Shown here: positions 12,170-27,295 of the stretch, piece by piece
Layout: each line of letters begins with the position of its first letter
Position numbering within the stretch: position 1 is the stretch's first letter
The notes under the pieces: generated by a model
The model's input: the letters and a program-made list of their open reading frames with translations, nothing else
The model's database searches: none
Told to the model about the DNA's origin: nothing
Source of the DNA: Stenopsyche tienmushanensis
Lineage: Eukaryota > Arthropoda > Insecta > Trichoptera > Stenopsychidae
Direction: 5' to 3'
Length of the DNA: 64,000 bases
NCBI GenBank assembly: GCA_008973525.1
Contig: WACJ01000528.1
Span: forward strand, 2,046,001-2,110,000
Program-made: the position numbers and the translations under genes

Positions 12170-13590
12170 TAGATCTTGTGTGTAAAATTGTAATTATGCG
12201 CATTAAATATCCACAATGAGCCAATAAAGCATTGTAGAAGTTCGATTAAATTGGTTAATAATTCAAAGCATTAACGACATCAGTCATCGATTTTATCGAT
12301 GTATGTACACACGTCTATAGAATATGGTTGTTAAACATGGAAAAACCAAGTATTCATACAATAGTTTAGTCCTTGGACTCACATATTGGGTTCAAATCCA
12401 GATTGTGTTTTTTTTTTTTTGTTGCTATAATGGCAAATTTTGGATTTTGACAGTATTTATATTTTTAAAAGCATTTAAAAATAATGATAATTTCGTCACT
12501 CATTCAATATATTTTGTATGAAAAACCTATTCAAATAATATTGTATAATCTAATTATATGTGAAAGGCTCTCAAAAAAATCTCTTATGGAGACTCCTACG
12601 TCCAATAATTAATATTGCATCTTAAGAAAAATATAGTTAAAAAAGAACTTTTGATGGTAGACAATTAAAAGCGTTCATCCGAATTGGTGTATATCTTCGT
12701 CAGACATGATTTTTTAAGCCATCATTAAATTGAGGACAAATTTAAAGCATTTGTATGGCTCAGACCATTAGTGACACACGCGTAAATGGCATCAATTAGG
12801 GTCATAATGAATCATACATGGCCGTTGTCAGTAGCTTTTGAATGATTACTAATGACACTTAGATAATTTTAAATGGCGAAAAAATCTTAACAAAACTATC
12901 AACTTTTTGTAATTGCTCATCTACTTTGTATTGTATATAAACATAGATTTTTTTCCCCATAAAAATATATAAAAGTAGAGCAATAAGACGTGGCCTTGGT
13001 TGTATCGTTCTTTGCATCAATACCTTTCCAAATTTTCATGGAATAATTGAGTGTATTGATTAAATCAATTTTAATGGCTGGAAGAATTTCCACAGCAAGC
13101 GGATGGAAAGCACATATTTTCGTATTGCGTTCTGTATGTCGTATTAATGTTAAGCGGCCATTGATTGGAAACTTTACATTGCGTTCAACAAGGATGTCAA
13201 GGACCAAAGCGATATTTTGTTAAAATTCATACAAAATTCAGAAAATAATAAATCATTTCATACGGCCGCGGACATAAGCTCGAAAGATCAGCTCCAAAGA
13301 AAATATATCGCTTCTTCTAAACACGGTATTTGCATCATAAATGTAATTGATTGCATGAAATTGTGTCATCCTCATGTCGACCTATTGTAGTCACACTTCA
13401 ATGAATCATCACATGGTAGACACTTCGTTTCATCGTTTCAAGTTGAATTTATGAAGATATATTTGTGCGTATATTTTCATATCCCCGACCAAAAATGTAT
13501 GACCAGAACAAGTCCTAGCTTTCTTATGACTACTCGCTGCTCCAAATGTTAAATCGAGAAGTCAATTTTTCAACATATTTAATCTTTCAT
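12170..13590. other. intergenic; one unassigned open frame
   Basis: A minus-strand open frame at 12917-13207 (motifs RNVKFPINGRLTLIRHTERN and AFHPLAVEILPAIKIDLIN) reads more like protein than most shadows here, but I do not recognise it and see no clear splice sites. It may be an old transposon or a viral-type remnant. The sequence at 12355-12410 has a tRNA B-box-like GGGTTCAAATCC. Confidence 0.25.
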
Positions 13591-13604
13591 GTGGTTTGAT
13601 CAAG

Positions 13605-13670
13605 TGTAGGTATAGTGGCTGAGATCCTAGACTCTTGTTGCAAAGGTTCGGATTAAAATCCAGATTGTGG
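13605..13670 (+). repeat. possible tRNA-derived SINE head
   Basis: Contains an A-box-like TATAGTGGCTGAGAT and, about 40 bp on, a B-box-like GGTTCGGATTAAAATCC. The sequence then reads CCAGATTGTGG. A related AATCCAGATTGTG with a B-box-like core occurs at 12390-12410. It abuts the Helentron-like repeat that follows. Confidence 0.3.
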
Positions 13671-13679
13671 AAAAAATTA

Positions 13680-13990
13680 TCACCGTACCAGCAAATGTGA
13701 AGAAAGAAGAGCTGGGATTCAAAAGCATACGCACACTCGCTCTCGTCTCGAAGATCGATTTAACCACCGTATTGCGCGCGCATCCTTTTTCTCCCCGTCC
13801 CCGCAGCCCAAACTTCATTTCATCAGACCAATATGCGCCAACATGGTGCATCCATACACTATATTTACTATATCTATGTTATTCCTGCAAGTGTAAACAG
13901 TAAGTTGACAAAGTTTCATCGCAATCGCATGACCGGTATGGAAACGCATTAAATACGGACAAACAAACAACAGAAGTCAATCTTAGATTG
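13680..13990 (+). mobile_element. Helitron/Helentron-like nonautonomous repeat, copy 1
   Basis: Nearly the same sequence as 14640-14880. Shared blocks include CACACTCGCTCTCGTCTCGA, AACTTCATTTCA, GTAAACAGTAAGTTGAC and the end GCATTAAATACGGACAAACA. In reverse orientation the terminal block recurs at 51290-51500. No intact coding sequence. Confidence 0.6.
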
Positions 13991-14554
13991 AAGATCCGTT
14001 TTTTTTAAAATTGTTTTGTTGTGAAATGTAAAAAAAATCAGACTTTAATCTTGATTTTTTGCCTCTTTCTTTTTGTTTTGCAAAAATTGCTGATATGAAA
14101 GAATTTGAAACTGAAATCTTTCAATACAAATGGAATTTTGTGTTTCCAAAATTAGGCTGTAACTTATGAACTGGCCTGATTTCTTACATTAAAACAACTT
14201 TGACAACCCCGAATGAAATTCACGAAAGAAAATGGGTTAATATCAAATTAATAGCCCCTGAAAATATTGTCTCTGCTACATGTTTTTTACTTTTCATTTC
14301 CTCCCAAATAATCCATTTCACGCCATCGATCACTTAAGCGATGCTTATTCTACGTCATTTACCCCAGTTTCGGGCGTTGGCAATTATTAGTTCGTTTTAA
14401 ATTAAAATTTCAAATCGAAGTTCGCCAATCAAATCCATATATTGTGCATGTATGTATAAGAATTCTTCGTATAACGCGGTTCTGATTCGCGCAATTCAAA
14501 ACATAGACAACCTAAACCTGTGGGCGGTAGGGATTTTGTTATATTGTTATACCT

Positions 14555-14880
14555 ATAAAATACTAGCGAATACCCGGCATGATAAGAAACGCAGTACGTG
14601 GTTTATTGCTTCAGGTCACGTGTAGCGCGAGCCGAAAAGTTGGGATCCAAAAGCATATGCACACTCGCTCTCGTCTCGAAGACTGACTTAACCACCGTAT
14701 TTTTTCCCCGTCCCCGTATCCCAAACTTCATTTCACCAGACCAACATGGTGCATCCATACAATACTTTTACTATGTCTATGTTATTTCCGCAAGTGTAAA
14801 CAGTAAGTTGACCAAGTTTTATCGCAATCGGATGAACGGTATGGAAGCGCATTAAATACGGACAAACAAAAAAGGCTTAC
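14555..14880 (+). mobile_element. Helitron/Helentron-like nonautonomous repeat, copy 2
   Basis: Begins ATACTAGCGAATACCCGGCA, the kind of ACTAGC...CCCGGC terminus seen in a widespread arthropod repeat group usually assigned to Helentron-like elements. It ends GCATTAAATACGGACAAACA. It is collinear with copy 1 and inverted relative to the copy at 51285-51765, which ends GGGTACCAGCTAGT. The family assignment is from memory of those termini and should be confirmed. Confidence 0.6.
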
Positions 14881-14889
14881 AACCTCTGG

Positions 14890-15690
14890 ATTAGTACGAA
14901 TCAATTATCAGACACTATGAATTTAAAAATTAAGCTACCCATACAAATACAATTTTAACCACAATGATCATTATCCAAAAAATGATATCTATAATAACGA
15001 CCAATTTACAGATGAATCATGTAAAATTATACAGTTGACCATGTCGAATTATAAATGCCGCTAATATTTAACGTAAATCTATGAATTAGATGGCATGATT
15101 GTAATCCATTACCCTTGAATGGATATCGAAAATGCTTTAGTTCTTCGGTGAACTATTTGTAGTTATTATACGATGATAAAAATAAAGTGTATGCTTAAAA
15201 AATGACATATAGGCTTTTTGATTATTCTTGGTTTGTCCACATAACTTTAGGATTGTGTAAAGCTTTGATTTTCAGCTATAGATAATGGTTTGGCGCATGC
15301 TAAAATATGACAATGAAAATTATGTAAACACACAAATTACGAATGGAATATAAATAGATAATAAATAAATGAAGAAAACTGAATGAAAACTGAAAACCGT
15401 TATATTTGTCCGATCGAAAACGCCTTAAACGAAGTGGACGCTATGGGAGGATTGACTGTATTATGTATTTTATTTAGCTTATCTTTTCCTATATATTTGC
15501 TATGTACCCAGATTGGGACTGCTAGATTTCAATAGGCATCCTAGTGTAATATATTTTAACTTCAATAACTATAAAGTTTTAGACATTTTCTAGAAAGAAA
15601 AATCTATAAACATTATAAATTCATAATTCCTATGTAAAAACTCGAAAATAGTATGCATGTATAATATAATGCTTATTATAAAAGAGGAAA
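14890..15690. other. AT-rich intergenic DNA, nothing recognised
   Basis: No splice-flanked coding stretch or repeat boundary could be supported. Confidence 0.4.
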
Positions 15691-16044
15691 GGGGGGACTA
15701 GACTCCTTGTACTCCAGAAAGCCCTTTCCAGTAGAGTCAAAAAGGTCGTCTAGAGTAGTTTTCCACCATCTCCCTATGAAAACTACTCAGTCTTTACAAA
15801 CACCCCAAACTCCTTATCGAGACGTTCGCGAAAGCGTTCGTCAATATGTTCACTCAGGATACCCGTTGGGTGAGCGTTCAAAATAAAACTCGGTGGTAAT
15901 GCTACCTTCAATATCGAGCGAATGAAGAGGTGAATGTATGATACAGACGAAATGGATGTAACCCCTTCCTGTGAATGGATATTGAAGAGGCCCATAGTTC
16001 TGTAGTGGACTGTCAGTGGCTGCACTATGATGATGATGATAAAA
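15690..16044 (-). mobile_element. LINE-derived repeat A with ATG-triplet tail, copy 1
   Basis: Matches 25510-25865 in inverted orientation (shared: AGAAAGCCCTTTCCAGTAGA, the ACGTTCGCGAAAGCG-like block, and GAATGGATATTGAAGA). One end carries a triplet run (CACTATGATGATGATGAT, 16022-16041); the inverted copy has the corresponding CATCATCAT at about 25514. Triplet 3' tails are common in RTE-type LINEs. The encoded phrase resembling EYVHLG-L-GEHS fits an RTE-type reverse-transcriptase C terminus. Confidence 0.55.
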
Positions 16045-16475
16045 GAAGGGGAAAAAAATGTTTTAAATTAAACTATAAAATAGTTTTTCAATTCAAATAA
16101 AAACATTTAAAATATTAGAAAATGAAACACCCGGAGCTAAACCGAAATAGAAAAAATAACTGTTCGAAGCCCAGACTTTTTCTTTCGGCATTTTTTTGCG
16201 TTTATATACAAATTATCATGAATTAAATATAAAATGTCATGTTTAACTTTGGTTGAAACAATTTAATATTATGATAGCTATCAGAAACGTCGACGAAGCA
16301 TGGAATGAGGATACCCAGACGCATATGAAGGGTGTTTGAAAAAAAAAATGTTCATTCAATTAAATCAATAATGAAAATAATATTCAAAATGTCACCGAAG
16401 AGATTAATTGCTTAAGAATTTCCGGGGACATTTAAGGTGTTAATGCACTTTGCTTAAATAACACGGTCAACTTAA

Positions 16476-16601
16476 CTCTTACAGACCTGAATTATTTTTT
16501 CATCCGATGGATTTTGTAAATTCCATGTGTCTAAAGTATAAAAAGGAGAATATAAAAAAATATATTTATGTCTATAATTGTGCACGCCAGGTCTGAAAGG
16601 G
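16476..16601. mobile_element. TTAA-flanked MITE (piggyBac-like)
   Basis: A 126-bp sequence between TTAA at 16472-16475 and TTAA at 16602-16605. The left terminus CTCTTACAGACCTG is the inverted, imperfect match of the right terminus (reverse complement CCCTTTCAGACCTG). TTAA duplication with termini starting CYCT fits piggyBac-type elements. No coding sequence. Confidence 0.65.
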
Positions 16602-16648
16602 TTAAGAGACCTTTATAACTTATTGGTTCGAAAAACTTTTTTTTCTTC

Positions 16649-16882
16649 GTGTTTCGGAAAGAATCAATGTTTAAGAATATGGTCAGTAAATTTCAAGTCA
16701 ATATAAATGAAATTCGCAAAGTTATAGGTACACGAAGAGAAGCTGAGGAGATGAGGAACTTTAAATGCGTTTTTCATAAAACTACTTTTTCCAAGCTCAT
16801 GGAAGTGCTCCCACAAACCTTAGATGAGCATTTTTTAGGAAATTTGGCAGGCATGTATATAATAAATGCCTTCATCGTATAA
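16649..16882 (+). CDS. unassigned open frame, 77 codons
   Basis: The open frame reads like protein (NEIRKVIGTRREAEEMRNF, then HKTTFSKLMEVLPQTLDEHF) and has a pyrimidine-rich stretch just upstream. It begins soon after the TTAA-flanked MITE. I recognise no family and no partner exon. It may be a fragment of an old transposon or an isolated exon. Confidence 0.2.
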   Translation: MFRKESMFKNMVSKFQVNINEIRKVIGTRREAEEMRNFKCVFHKTTFSKLMEVLPQTLDEHFLGNLAGMYIINAFIV

Positions 16883-16999
16883 ACTACAATTATCTAAAAA
16901 TATTTCAAAGTGTTTATTTAATGAACAAAAAAACTACAAAAAATGTTGATGAAAACACAATTTTTTACTTTGATCGCACACTAAATTTTTATTTTCCAA

Positions 17000-17960
17000 T
17001 ATTCCTACTTAATTATAGTTTAAGCTATACACAATATTATATAAAGTAAAAATATATTTATTTTTTTACTACAAATCACCTGTTCAGGACTTAGGACTTC
17101 CATGGTGAAGAATGTCATCGCTCGTCCATCGACATATGTGGTTCCTCCCGACTCCCATTACCATACTTTGTCACACTTTAAAAAATATTTTTATGTTCAA
17201 TAAAGATCACCTAGTTAATACGCTAAATATCAACATTCTATATTTAATACTTTTTGCAGAAAAAAATGTTAAAAAATCGATATTAACCCTTAAAAGAAAA
17301 TTATGATTAATACAAGCGGATAAATGCAGTAAAGCTATTAAATAAAAATTATTTGACTATTTAATATTCCCCCGTTAATCGCGAGATCCTCCAGAGCGTG
17401 TAATCAACGGGGACTATTCAAGTGACATAAACAAAACAGCAAAAAGGGGGCATGTCTAGAGAATAATCAGCATTCACAGCTACCCTCAAATCCCAAGAAA
17501 TAGTGAGAACTTTGCGAATAAACGTCCAGGTTTTAAACTCCAGGCGCCATTAATCAGCGAATCTGCTTATTGTTTAAATAGGCTTATTATGCATCATTTG
17601 CCATACGAAATCGGTTAAAACTTTTTACGAGGACTATGGGCCTAATCATCTCAAATGCGAAAATAATGAGGCGCCATTGTGGATAGTAAATAACGAAAGC
17701 GAAGGTCGTGAACTTCAACATTTGTGTACTCCGAGCGTTCGTGCTCGATTTTACGCAATTATCAATGTGTACGCCTATATGGAGCTGATCTTGCGATAAT
17801 GTACGATCTGATAAGTGCACTGGGTGAAATGACAACCTTCCAAATGTGGAAATGTTCTACTGAGCCGAGAAAATGGAAAATTCTATGAGTAACTTTTTTA
17901 CTATCGACTTCTTCGGCTGGCTCATTTATGTGTGGTAACTGAGCCTTAGACGTCCTAAGC
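17000..17960. other. intergenic, no gene recognised
   Basis: Contains a short inverted pair around 17366-17418 (ATTCCCCCGTTAATCGCGA against AATCAACGGGGACTATT) related to the ends of the element at 4087-4605. Nothing else is supported. Confidence 0.35.
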
Positions 17961-17964
17961 GCTT

Positions 17965-18215
17965 TGTATTAGGTCGAGTCATAAATACTTGCCGATTTTA
18001 ATAACAAAGCAATATTACTCTAACACATGTTCACCATTATTAATGATAACTTTCTTCCATTTCACTGGTAACTCATCAATGTGAGCGTGATTCACTTCCT
18101 CATCATTTTCTTTTTTTTCCATTTAAGAAATTCTGAAAAGAACAGAATAATCGGTTGGGGCAAGTTCCGGGGATTATGGGGGTTGTGATAACACAGACCA
18201 CCCAAGTTCCAGATT
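17965..18215 (-). mobile_element. mariner transposase 3' end, second subfamily
   Basis: Read on the minus strand across frames: a degenerate form of the P-Y-SPDLAPTDY segment, then H-DELPVKWKKVIINNGEHVLE before a stop, which is the usual C terminus of a mariner transposase. The terminal sequence AAGTATTTATGACTCGACCT resembles a mariner inverted repeat. It differs from the TAGTCCCAGAAGTA-type mariners elsewhere in the window. Confidence 0.5.
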
Positions 18216-18354
18216 TTTTTGCTACGTAAGCGGTTTTGCAATATTATGTAACAGTATGACATTTTTTCGTTTTACAGATAAAAGAATACTATAACATAAG
18301 ATGTGACAAGGTTAACTGTTATCAAAAGACTGATAGAACTCATACCTATCTAAT

Positions 18355-18480
18355 GATACCCTATACCTAGGGTCGTAACAAGGGGATGGCAAAGTAGGCG
18401 CCTGTCACGGGCGCAACTGGACTTGGGGCGCAAAACGCAGAATACCGACCCAGTTGAAAGTTACACATGGTTTTTATTTT
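18355..18480. mobile_element. hAT-type terminal fragment
   Basis: The stretch around CCTAGGGTCGTAACAAGGGG, followed by GGCGCCTGTCACGGGCGCAA, resembles the subterminal region of hAT elements of the MYM-type-transposase group. A hAT transposase C terminus lies 1.4 kb away (19770-20080). Assignment is tentative. Confidence 0.35.
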
Positions 18481-18699
18481 ACTTAGACCATTCTACTTTA
18501 CACAAATGAACCCTTATTGTCTCTGTCCGTTTTTTTTAATATATATATATTGTATTGTCTAATCCCTCTTTTCTTCGTCATCGTTTAAGCATTGTGTCGA
18601 CCCAGCCGACATAAGCCCGCAATAAAGACAACAATATTTTTGACCGATTGTAAAACTTAAATAACCCACCTGATCAGTCTTCTTCGGACAACTTCGTTT

Positions 18700-19265
18700 T
18701 GTAATAAAGGCTTCATAATCGTTCTGTGGACATTTTTGGGTATGTCTACAGAACGATTACGTCGTTCTTTCATGTCAGCGGTCTGAAAAGCCGACCAGTT
18801 GGACACACAGATCTTGTGTCCTCTTTTAGGACTTTTTCCGGGATAAATGCGTACCCGGGGTCTTCTATGATCTACATTAGCGCTTCTGAAACTTATGTAG
18901 TCCGCGGACCCCCTCTTGAACAAACTTTTTTTAACGGACCCCATACCAACCCTTGTGACTTAATTTTTCAAAGAAATAAACATTTATTAGTCAAATATTG
19001 GTCGAAATAGATCTTTTTATAATGTTTTATGTAAATAGTTCCACAAAAATATCTTGTTCAAGTATAGGTAAATATTTTTTTATATCTCCGCCGACCCCCA
19101 GCTTTGGATTCGCGGCCCCACCCATTAAAACTATATACTTATCTATCTTACTAATTTAGTACCATTTTTAATTTTAAGTTACAAAATCTAGTGAGAGCTC
19201 AGAGTGCAAGTGGCCACTCGAAGTTGAGTATAAGCGTGTCCTAGCGGACATGGATGTTGAATTCT
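18700..19265 (+). mobile_element. R1-type LINE 3' end fragment plus hAT-like tail
   Basis: 18720-18890 matches the R1-type LINE end at 30990-31140 and, inverted, 9640-9830 (GACCAGTTGGACACACAGAT and the ATAAATGCGTACCCGGG segment). The block at 19180-19260 (GTGCAAGTGGCCACTCG) matches 31265-31330. Between them, 18900-19140 has runs of GGACCCC/GACCCCC typical of a hAT subterminal region, apparently a separate insertion. Confidence 0.5.
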
Positions 19266-19625
19266 GGTTTTGTACCTTGCTGTGCACTTTTGTTTCAAAT
19301 TTTCGGTCACAGTGTATCATCCAATACCATTTTGTAGATTTACTTCAGCATTTTTTGGGTGGTTACCTCATTTGGTCGACCACTGCGCTGTTCGTCTTGT
19401 CAGCTCGTACGGCCTCGTCTAACCTTTCCTTTACTATGATGTATTTACTACAACTCGACTCTAATAACAGGAATATAGATATGAAATATAATAGATACGG
19501 GTTTTTTTTAAGATTTCATAGAGTGTACTAAATACATACCATGGTAGCCCGCGGGTGTTTATTATTTAGTATTTTCTTTAAACAACAACCGTCATCTATA
19601 GTGTTATATCGGGTACTTTTGGGAC
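19266..19625 (-). mobile_element. mariner 5' part with terminal repeat
   Basis: The minus strand encodes the mariner N-terminal region (degenerate KVRELAD-/EDEVTTQ-like phrases; the block CTGCGCTGTTCGTCTTG is inverted relative to 9110-9130). It ends at 19610-19625 in TATCGGGTACTTTTGGGACT, the inverted terminal motif shared with the mariner copies at 50568 and 60057. Confidence 0.55.
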
Positions 19626-19769
19626 TATCTTCATATATTGTTTTAAAATATACATTTATGTTGTATATTGCACTTACAATTGCAATTCTAAATATTAAAA
19701 CAATAATTAAACCATAAAATAAAAGTTTTGTCAGATTTTCATAATCAAGCTTATGTAACTTAATGCTTT

Positions 19770-20080
19770 CATTTATAATAGAGATAAGCCCTGCCGAGAA
19801 AATGAAAGTTCAGCTGAGCAGTTTGTGACTATTAATATTAAAAATAACCGAAAAGCAATGTCTACATTTGGAAAGACACACTCAGTATTGCCTTCTAAAA
19901 TCATTTTATAAAATTCAGCATGACTGAATTTTATTTTCACATTTTCTGTTGTCCTGAACTTGTGGTGCACAAATAAATAAAACTGTTATAGTTCAGATGA
20001 GGAATGATCGTTGAAGTTCTCTGAGTAGCTCTTCTCTGATAGCTTTTCACAACACTGAGAATATTTTTTAATATTAGTAG
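19770..20080 (-). mobile_element. hAT transposase C-terminal fragment
   Basis: The minus strand reads FPNVDIAFRLFLILIVTNCS then AELSFSRQGLSLL, the hAT dimerisation domain in which 'VT-ASAERSFS-L' is the usual form. Truncated on both sides; more degenerate coding of the same element may continue to about 20300. Confidence 0.6.
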
Positions 20081-20309
20081 ATGATGAAGATACATTATAT
20101 GGCACAACTTTGGAAAAGAAAATCTTTCTGCTATCTATTTTTATAAATCTTCTCTTCTTTTCATCTCAGTTACAAGTTTATCAAGAATTATACAAAAGGT
20201 GCTGAAACGAAATTTATCTCTGGTATATTTCCATCATTGGGTAGCTTCTTTTTAATATGTTTGCGAATTGCAGCTGCCTTGTAATCAATATTTACTAACA
20301 TTTCAGAAA

Positions 20310-23776
<3,467 letters not shown>

Positions 23777-24109
23777 CTCAACGTTTACGGATCAAACCCC
23801 AAGGTCCTTAAATAAATTCATTACACGCATTTTTTGTATATATCTTCACCGCTCATAGAATTGTACAAATATTATACGATTATTTTAATATTAATAATGA
23901 CAGATTTCTTTATTTAATGATTGCTTGTTGACTTTGTAAATATATATATTAAATAATAAAATGTTTTACTTTAAAATTATGTTTTTCAAGGCGTGATTCT
24001 ATAATTTGACAAACTCATGTCTCTTATAAAATACGAAAGTTTTCTACATTTTCTTTAATCACTTTCAAAAACTGAATAATTTTATGAGTAAATCAAAAGC
24101 ATAACCAAT

Positions 24110-24370
24110 GCAATTATTCCTTCACTGAGTTGAAACTTGGACAATGAGAGCAAACGAGAGAAGACGTATAGACGCATTCAAAATGTACTGCTGGAGACGT
24201 GTGCTTAGAATCTCACAAACAGCCAGACGCTCCGACTCATCTATCCTGGACGAGTTAAGAATACAAATAAGAAAGTCAACCACATGCCTAAGATGTGTCT
24301 TACAATTCTTTGGACATTCGATGATAATTTCAAAAGATCGTTTGGGTCACGATCCTCAATCATGTTGATA
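24110..24370 (+). mobile_element. RTE-type LINE ORF2 C-terminal fragment
   Basis: Reads (W)TMRANERRRIDAFKMYCW-RRVLRISQTARRSD then a phrase ending LRC-LQFFGH. This is the conserved end of insect endonuclease-reverse transcriptases (usual form: E-R-I-AFEMYCWRR-LRI-WT--R-N--IL). It lies 0.35 kb past the CDKL gene and is truncated on both sides. Confidence 0.7.
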
Positions 24371-25384
24371 TTTTTTAAAAGCTAAATGCTGACCAACAGC
24401 TGACTATTTACCAAGAATATTTCCTGTATCAAAAGTATCAAAAGCAACATTCTTTTAAAACAATCATCATCTAAATAAAGCATCTGATGCAAGATCTATC
24501 TTAACACCTTATAGATCGCAAAAAACAGTAAAACTTCCATGTGGGACAACACATTTTTTAAGAAATTCCCACGTTTTTTACATACTTTACTATGATTCCA
24601 TTATTTTTGTCAATGATTAAATTAATTTATAACTTATAGTGTGTCTTCTCCATAGTTTTTTCTACCAAATTGCATTCATTACCTAATGATTCTGCATCAA
24701 TTGGATTACAGGTTAGTGAAGTTAAACAGTGGGATCAATCCTAAGTTCGATTAAATTTAAATTACAAAAATTGTTAGATATACTGGGCGCCGTTTAGCAG
24801 TTTTTGAGGATAATCATTTTTAAAAACATTATACATATGTAAGACAACCTGTAGGAAGTCCCGCGTTACACGGTCGAACTAATAACTCAATCGTCATGAG
24901 TTCAAATCTACAGGAGGTGTAGCCAGCGACCACGTTTTTAAAACACATATTCGCTACAAAAAACCATGTCAAAATAATTGGCAATAGTCCCATAAAAAGG
25001 ATTACTAAAAGCCACCTCAGTATATGTAAGATTACCATTGATGGTTTTTTAAAATAACATTGATTGAATAAAACCACGTGTTGATATTAAAATATAATAT
25101 GAAATTTATTACCCATTAAAATAACGTTATCTCTACGACTAGTTGCCTTTTATAAGAAGGTAATATTGATATTTTATAAATTATCACCGTCGATCAGTAT
25201 AACATAATAACTGAATTATGATTCTTGTCTTTACAGGTGTTTAAATTTTAAATAATACAACATACAATCTGCATGACTAAGAAAGGTGGTAAATTATAAA
25301 AGCATTTTTATAACAGCCAAACGATATTTCATTATTTATCGTAACAAAATAAATATATATTAAAAATGTACACATTATACATAT

Positions 25385-26651
25385 TTATTTTTCTTCGTTT
25401 CCAAATATGGAGTTGTACTTCTTCTTAAATTTTTCAGTTCTCTGAAATCAATAAAAAAAACATTATTTATTATAATTCTTTTAAAAAAGGATTTACAAAT
25501 TATGTAAAAATATCATCATCATATTACAGCCACAAACAATCCACTGCAGAACTATGAGCTTCTTTAATATCCATTCACAGGAAGGGGTTACATCCATCAC
25601 ATTTGTATCTTACATTCACCTCCTCATTCGCTCAATATTGAAGGTAGCATAACCTCGGAGTTTAATTTAGAATGCTCACCCAACAGGTCTCCTAAATGAA
25701 CGTATTGACGAACGCTTTCGCGACCGTCTCGATAGGGGGTGTGGGAGGTTTGTAAAGACTGAATAGTTTTCTTCGGGAGACAGTGGAAAACTACTCTAGA
25801 TGACCTCTTTGCTTCTACTGGAAAGGGCTTTCTGGAGTGCAAAGAGTCCAGTCCTTCCTTTCCTCGCTAGGACATTGCCGGGCTAGGGCGAAGACATACG
25901 CAAGGCTTAAGTGCATCTCGGATTCGCTCCTATACCAATCGAGGGTATCTCCATGCCGACTCACACTGAGTCCCTCATGCCATATAAGTTTCGCAACCAA
26001 TTGGCAGTAGATCCGTCAAAAGACGTTGTCTATGCTGAGATAGACAGGTAGATAAAGACACTGTACGTCTGGACCTAGGCAATTGAAGGAAGGAACCTCA
26101 GGACAATTGGAAATGGCGAAACGCATTGACTTTGGCCGGAGCTCTCATATAGAGTTGAGTGAGCCACATATAGTAATAAATTTATATCTAATCTATTAAT
26201 ATAGCAAAAAAGAAAATTCATTTATTCCAAATATAATTACACATACAAGTCTTAAAATGGACACTTAATTCAATCAATATATGTTTTGCAGCATTTAATA
26301 CAATGCTTTCAATTGTACAATTGTTGTTATTTCAAATCGTTTATTAACATATTTTCACACAACTCCATTACAATATTAATATAATAAAAGATTTGATAAA
26401 AACGAGATAAGAATAGTGTGCATGAAATAAAAACATTGTTTTGATGCTATCACAAAACGTATTATTTTTTTATTTAAAATATGATTTCAATGAATACTTA
26501 CGAAGATATGTGATAATCCTTGTCGTTCGTTTTCACTAACAAGAGAATCGACATTTTGTAAACGATCCCAACCCCAATGAACACCAACTATCATACCGAT
26601 CAATGCGAATAGTCCGGAATACCTATTAACAAACGCCTTAACTTTTGACAT
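25385..26651 (-). CDS. 68-residue single-pass membrane protein, two exons
   Basis: Exon 1 is 26502-26651 (ATG at 26649-26651, 50 codons, donor TTC/GTAAGT). Exon 2 is 25385-25441 (acceptor TTGATTTCAG, 18 codons and TAA). Both borders are phase 0. The product starts MSKVKAFVNRYSGLFALIGM, has one hydrophobic segment (about residues 12-27), then an acidic/polar region and a basic tail (RTEKFKKKYNSIFG). Size and layout resemble mitochondrial or ER microproteins, but I do not recognise the family. The frame is open further upstream, but the ATG used fits the usual tiny-protein layout. LINE fragments lie in its 1-kb intron. It is divergent from chimaerin, 1.2 kb away. Confidence 0.55.
25510..26165 (+). 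mobile_element. RTE-type LINE fragments including repeat A copy 2
   Basis: 25510-25865 is the inverted counterpart of 15690-16044, with its triplet end (CATCATCAT) at about 25514. 25866-26165 continues as GC-richer LINE-like sequence with an open minus-strand frame. It lies inside the intron of the small membrane protein gene. Confidence 0.5.
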
Positions 26652-27104
26652 ATTTGCGGCGAAATAATACAATCTGACATTTACATAACCTTTCAGTTTA
26701 AATTTTATTTTTGGCCCAAGCAACAAATTTAAAATCCATTAAAATCTTGCAGAATTTATCAAAATTGACGTATTTAATTAACGTTATAATTTATATCTAA
26801 ATTTAATCGGCAATTTATGAAATATAAAAAAGCTGTTCAAAGTTTTTTATACATTATAATACTCATACGATTATTTTTCCATGAATAATATAAAGAAATC
26901 AAGCTTTTTAATTAATTAATTATTATTGAATGTATTAGATCTTAATAACCTTAACAAATATTTTTTCAGAAATGTGAATTTATTGAATATCCCTTATATA
27001 TAAAGTGAGAATTATTTCCACGTACATTAATATTAAGTTGCGGTCGGACGCATGCTACTATCAGTGTATGTGTTGAAATCCACTATTGTGGACCCCCATT
27101 TTCA

Positions 27105-27205
27105 TTTAATGGACCTCAATTTTTCTTCTTCGCTGACGTAGACCCCTAGCAGGTTGTCATAGACCCCTGGGGGTCGATATAGACCACTTTGGGAATCACT
27201 GCTCT
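27105..27205. mobile_element. hAT-type terminus
   Basis: The sequence ends AGACCACTTTGGGAATCACTG, the inverse of a typical hAT terminus CAGTGATTCCCAAAGTGGTC. It is preceded by TAGACCCC repeats typical of hAT subterminal regions. A second CAGTGATTCCCAAA terminus starts 12 bp further on in inverted orientation. Confidence 0.5.
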
Positions 27206-27231
27206 ACATCCGTAGAGCAGTGATTCCCAAA
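27188..27231. repeat. perfect 20-bp inverted repeat
   Basis: TTTGGGAATCACTGCTCTAC (27188-27207) and its exact reverse complement (27212-27231) are separated by ATCC. Both arms contain the hAT end CAGTGATTCCCAAA plus six bases of adjoining sequence. It would fold as a strong hairpin. Confidence 0.9.
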
Positions 27232-27295
27232 TCCGTATCCGATTAAACCATATTAGGCTTACAAGTTTTTCACTTCAAATTGGACGTTTAACAAA

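Noticed and set aside
24840..24910. tRNA-like B box (GAGTTCAAATC)
   Set aside because: No A box at the right distance and no cloverleaf could be drawn by eye.
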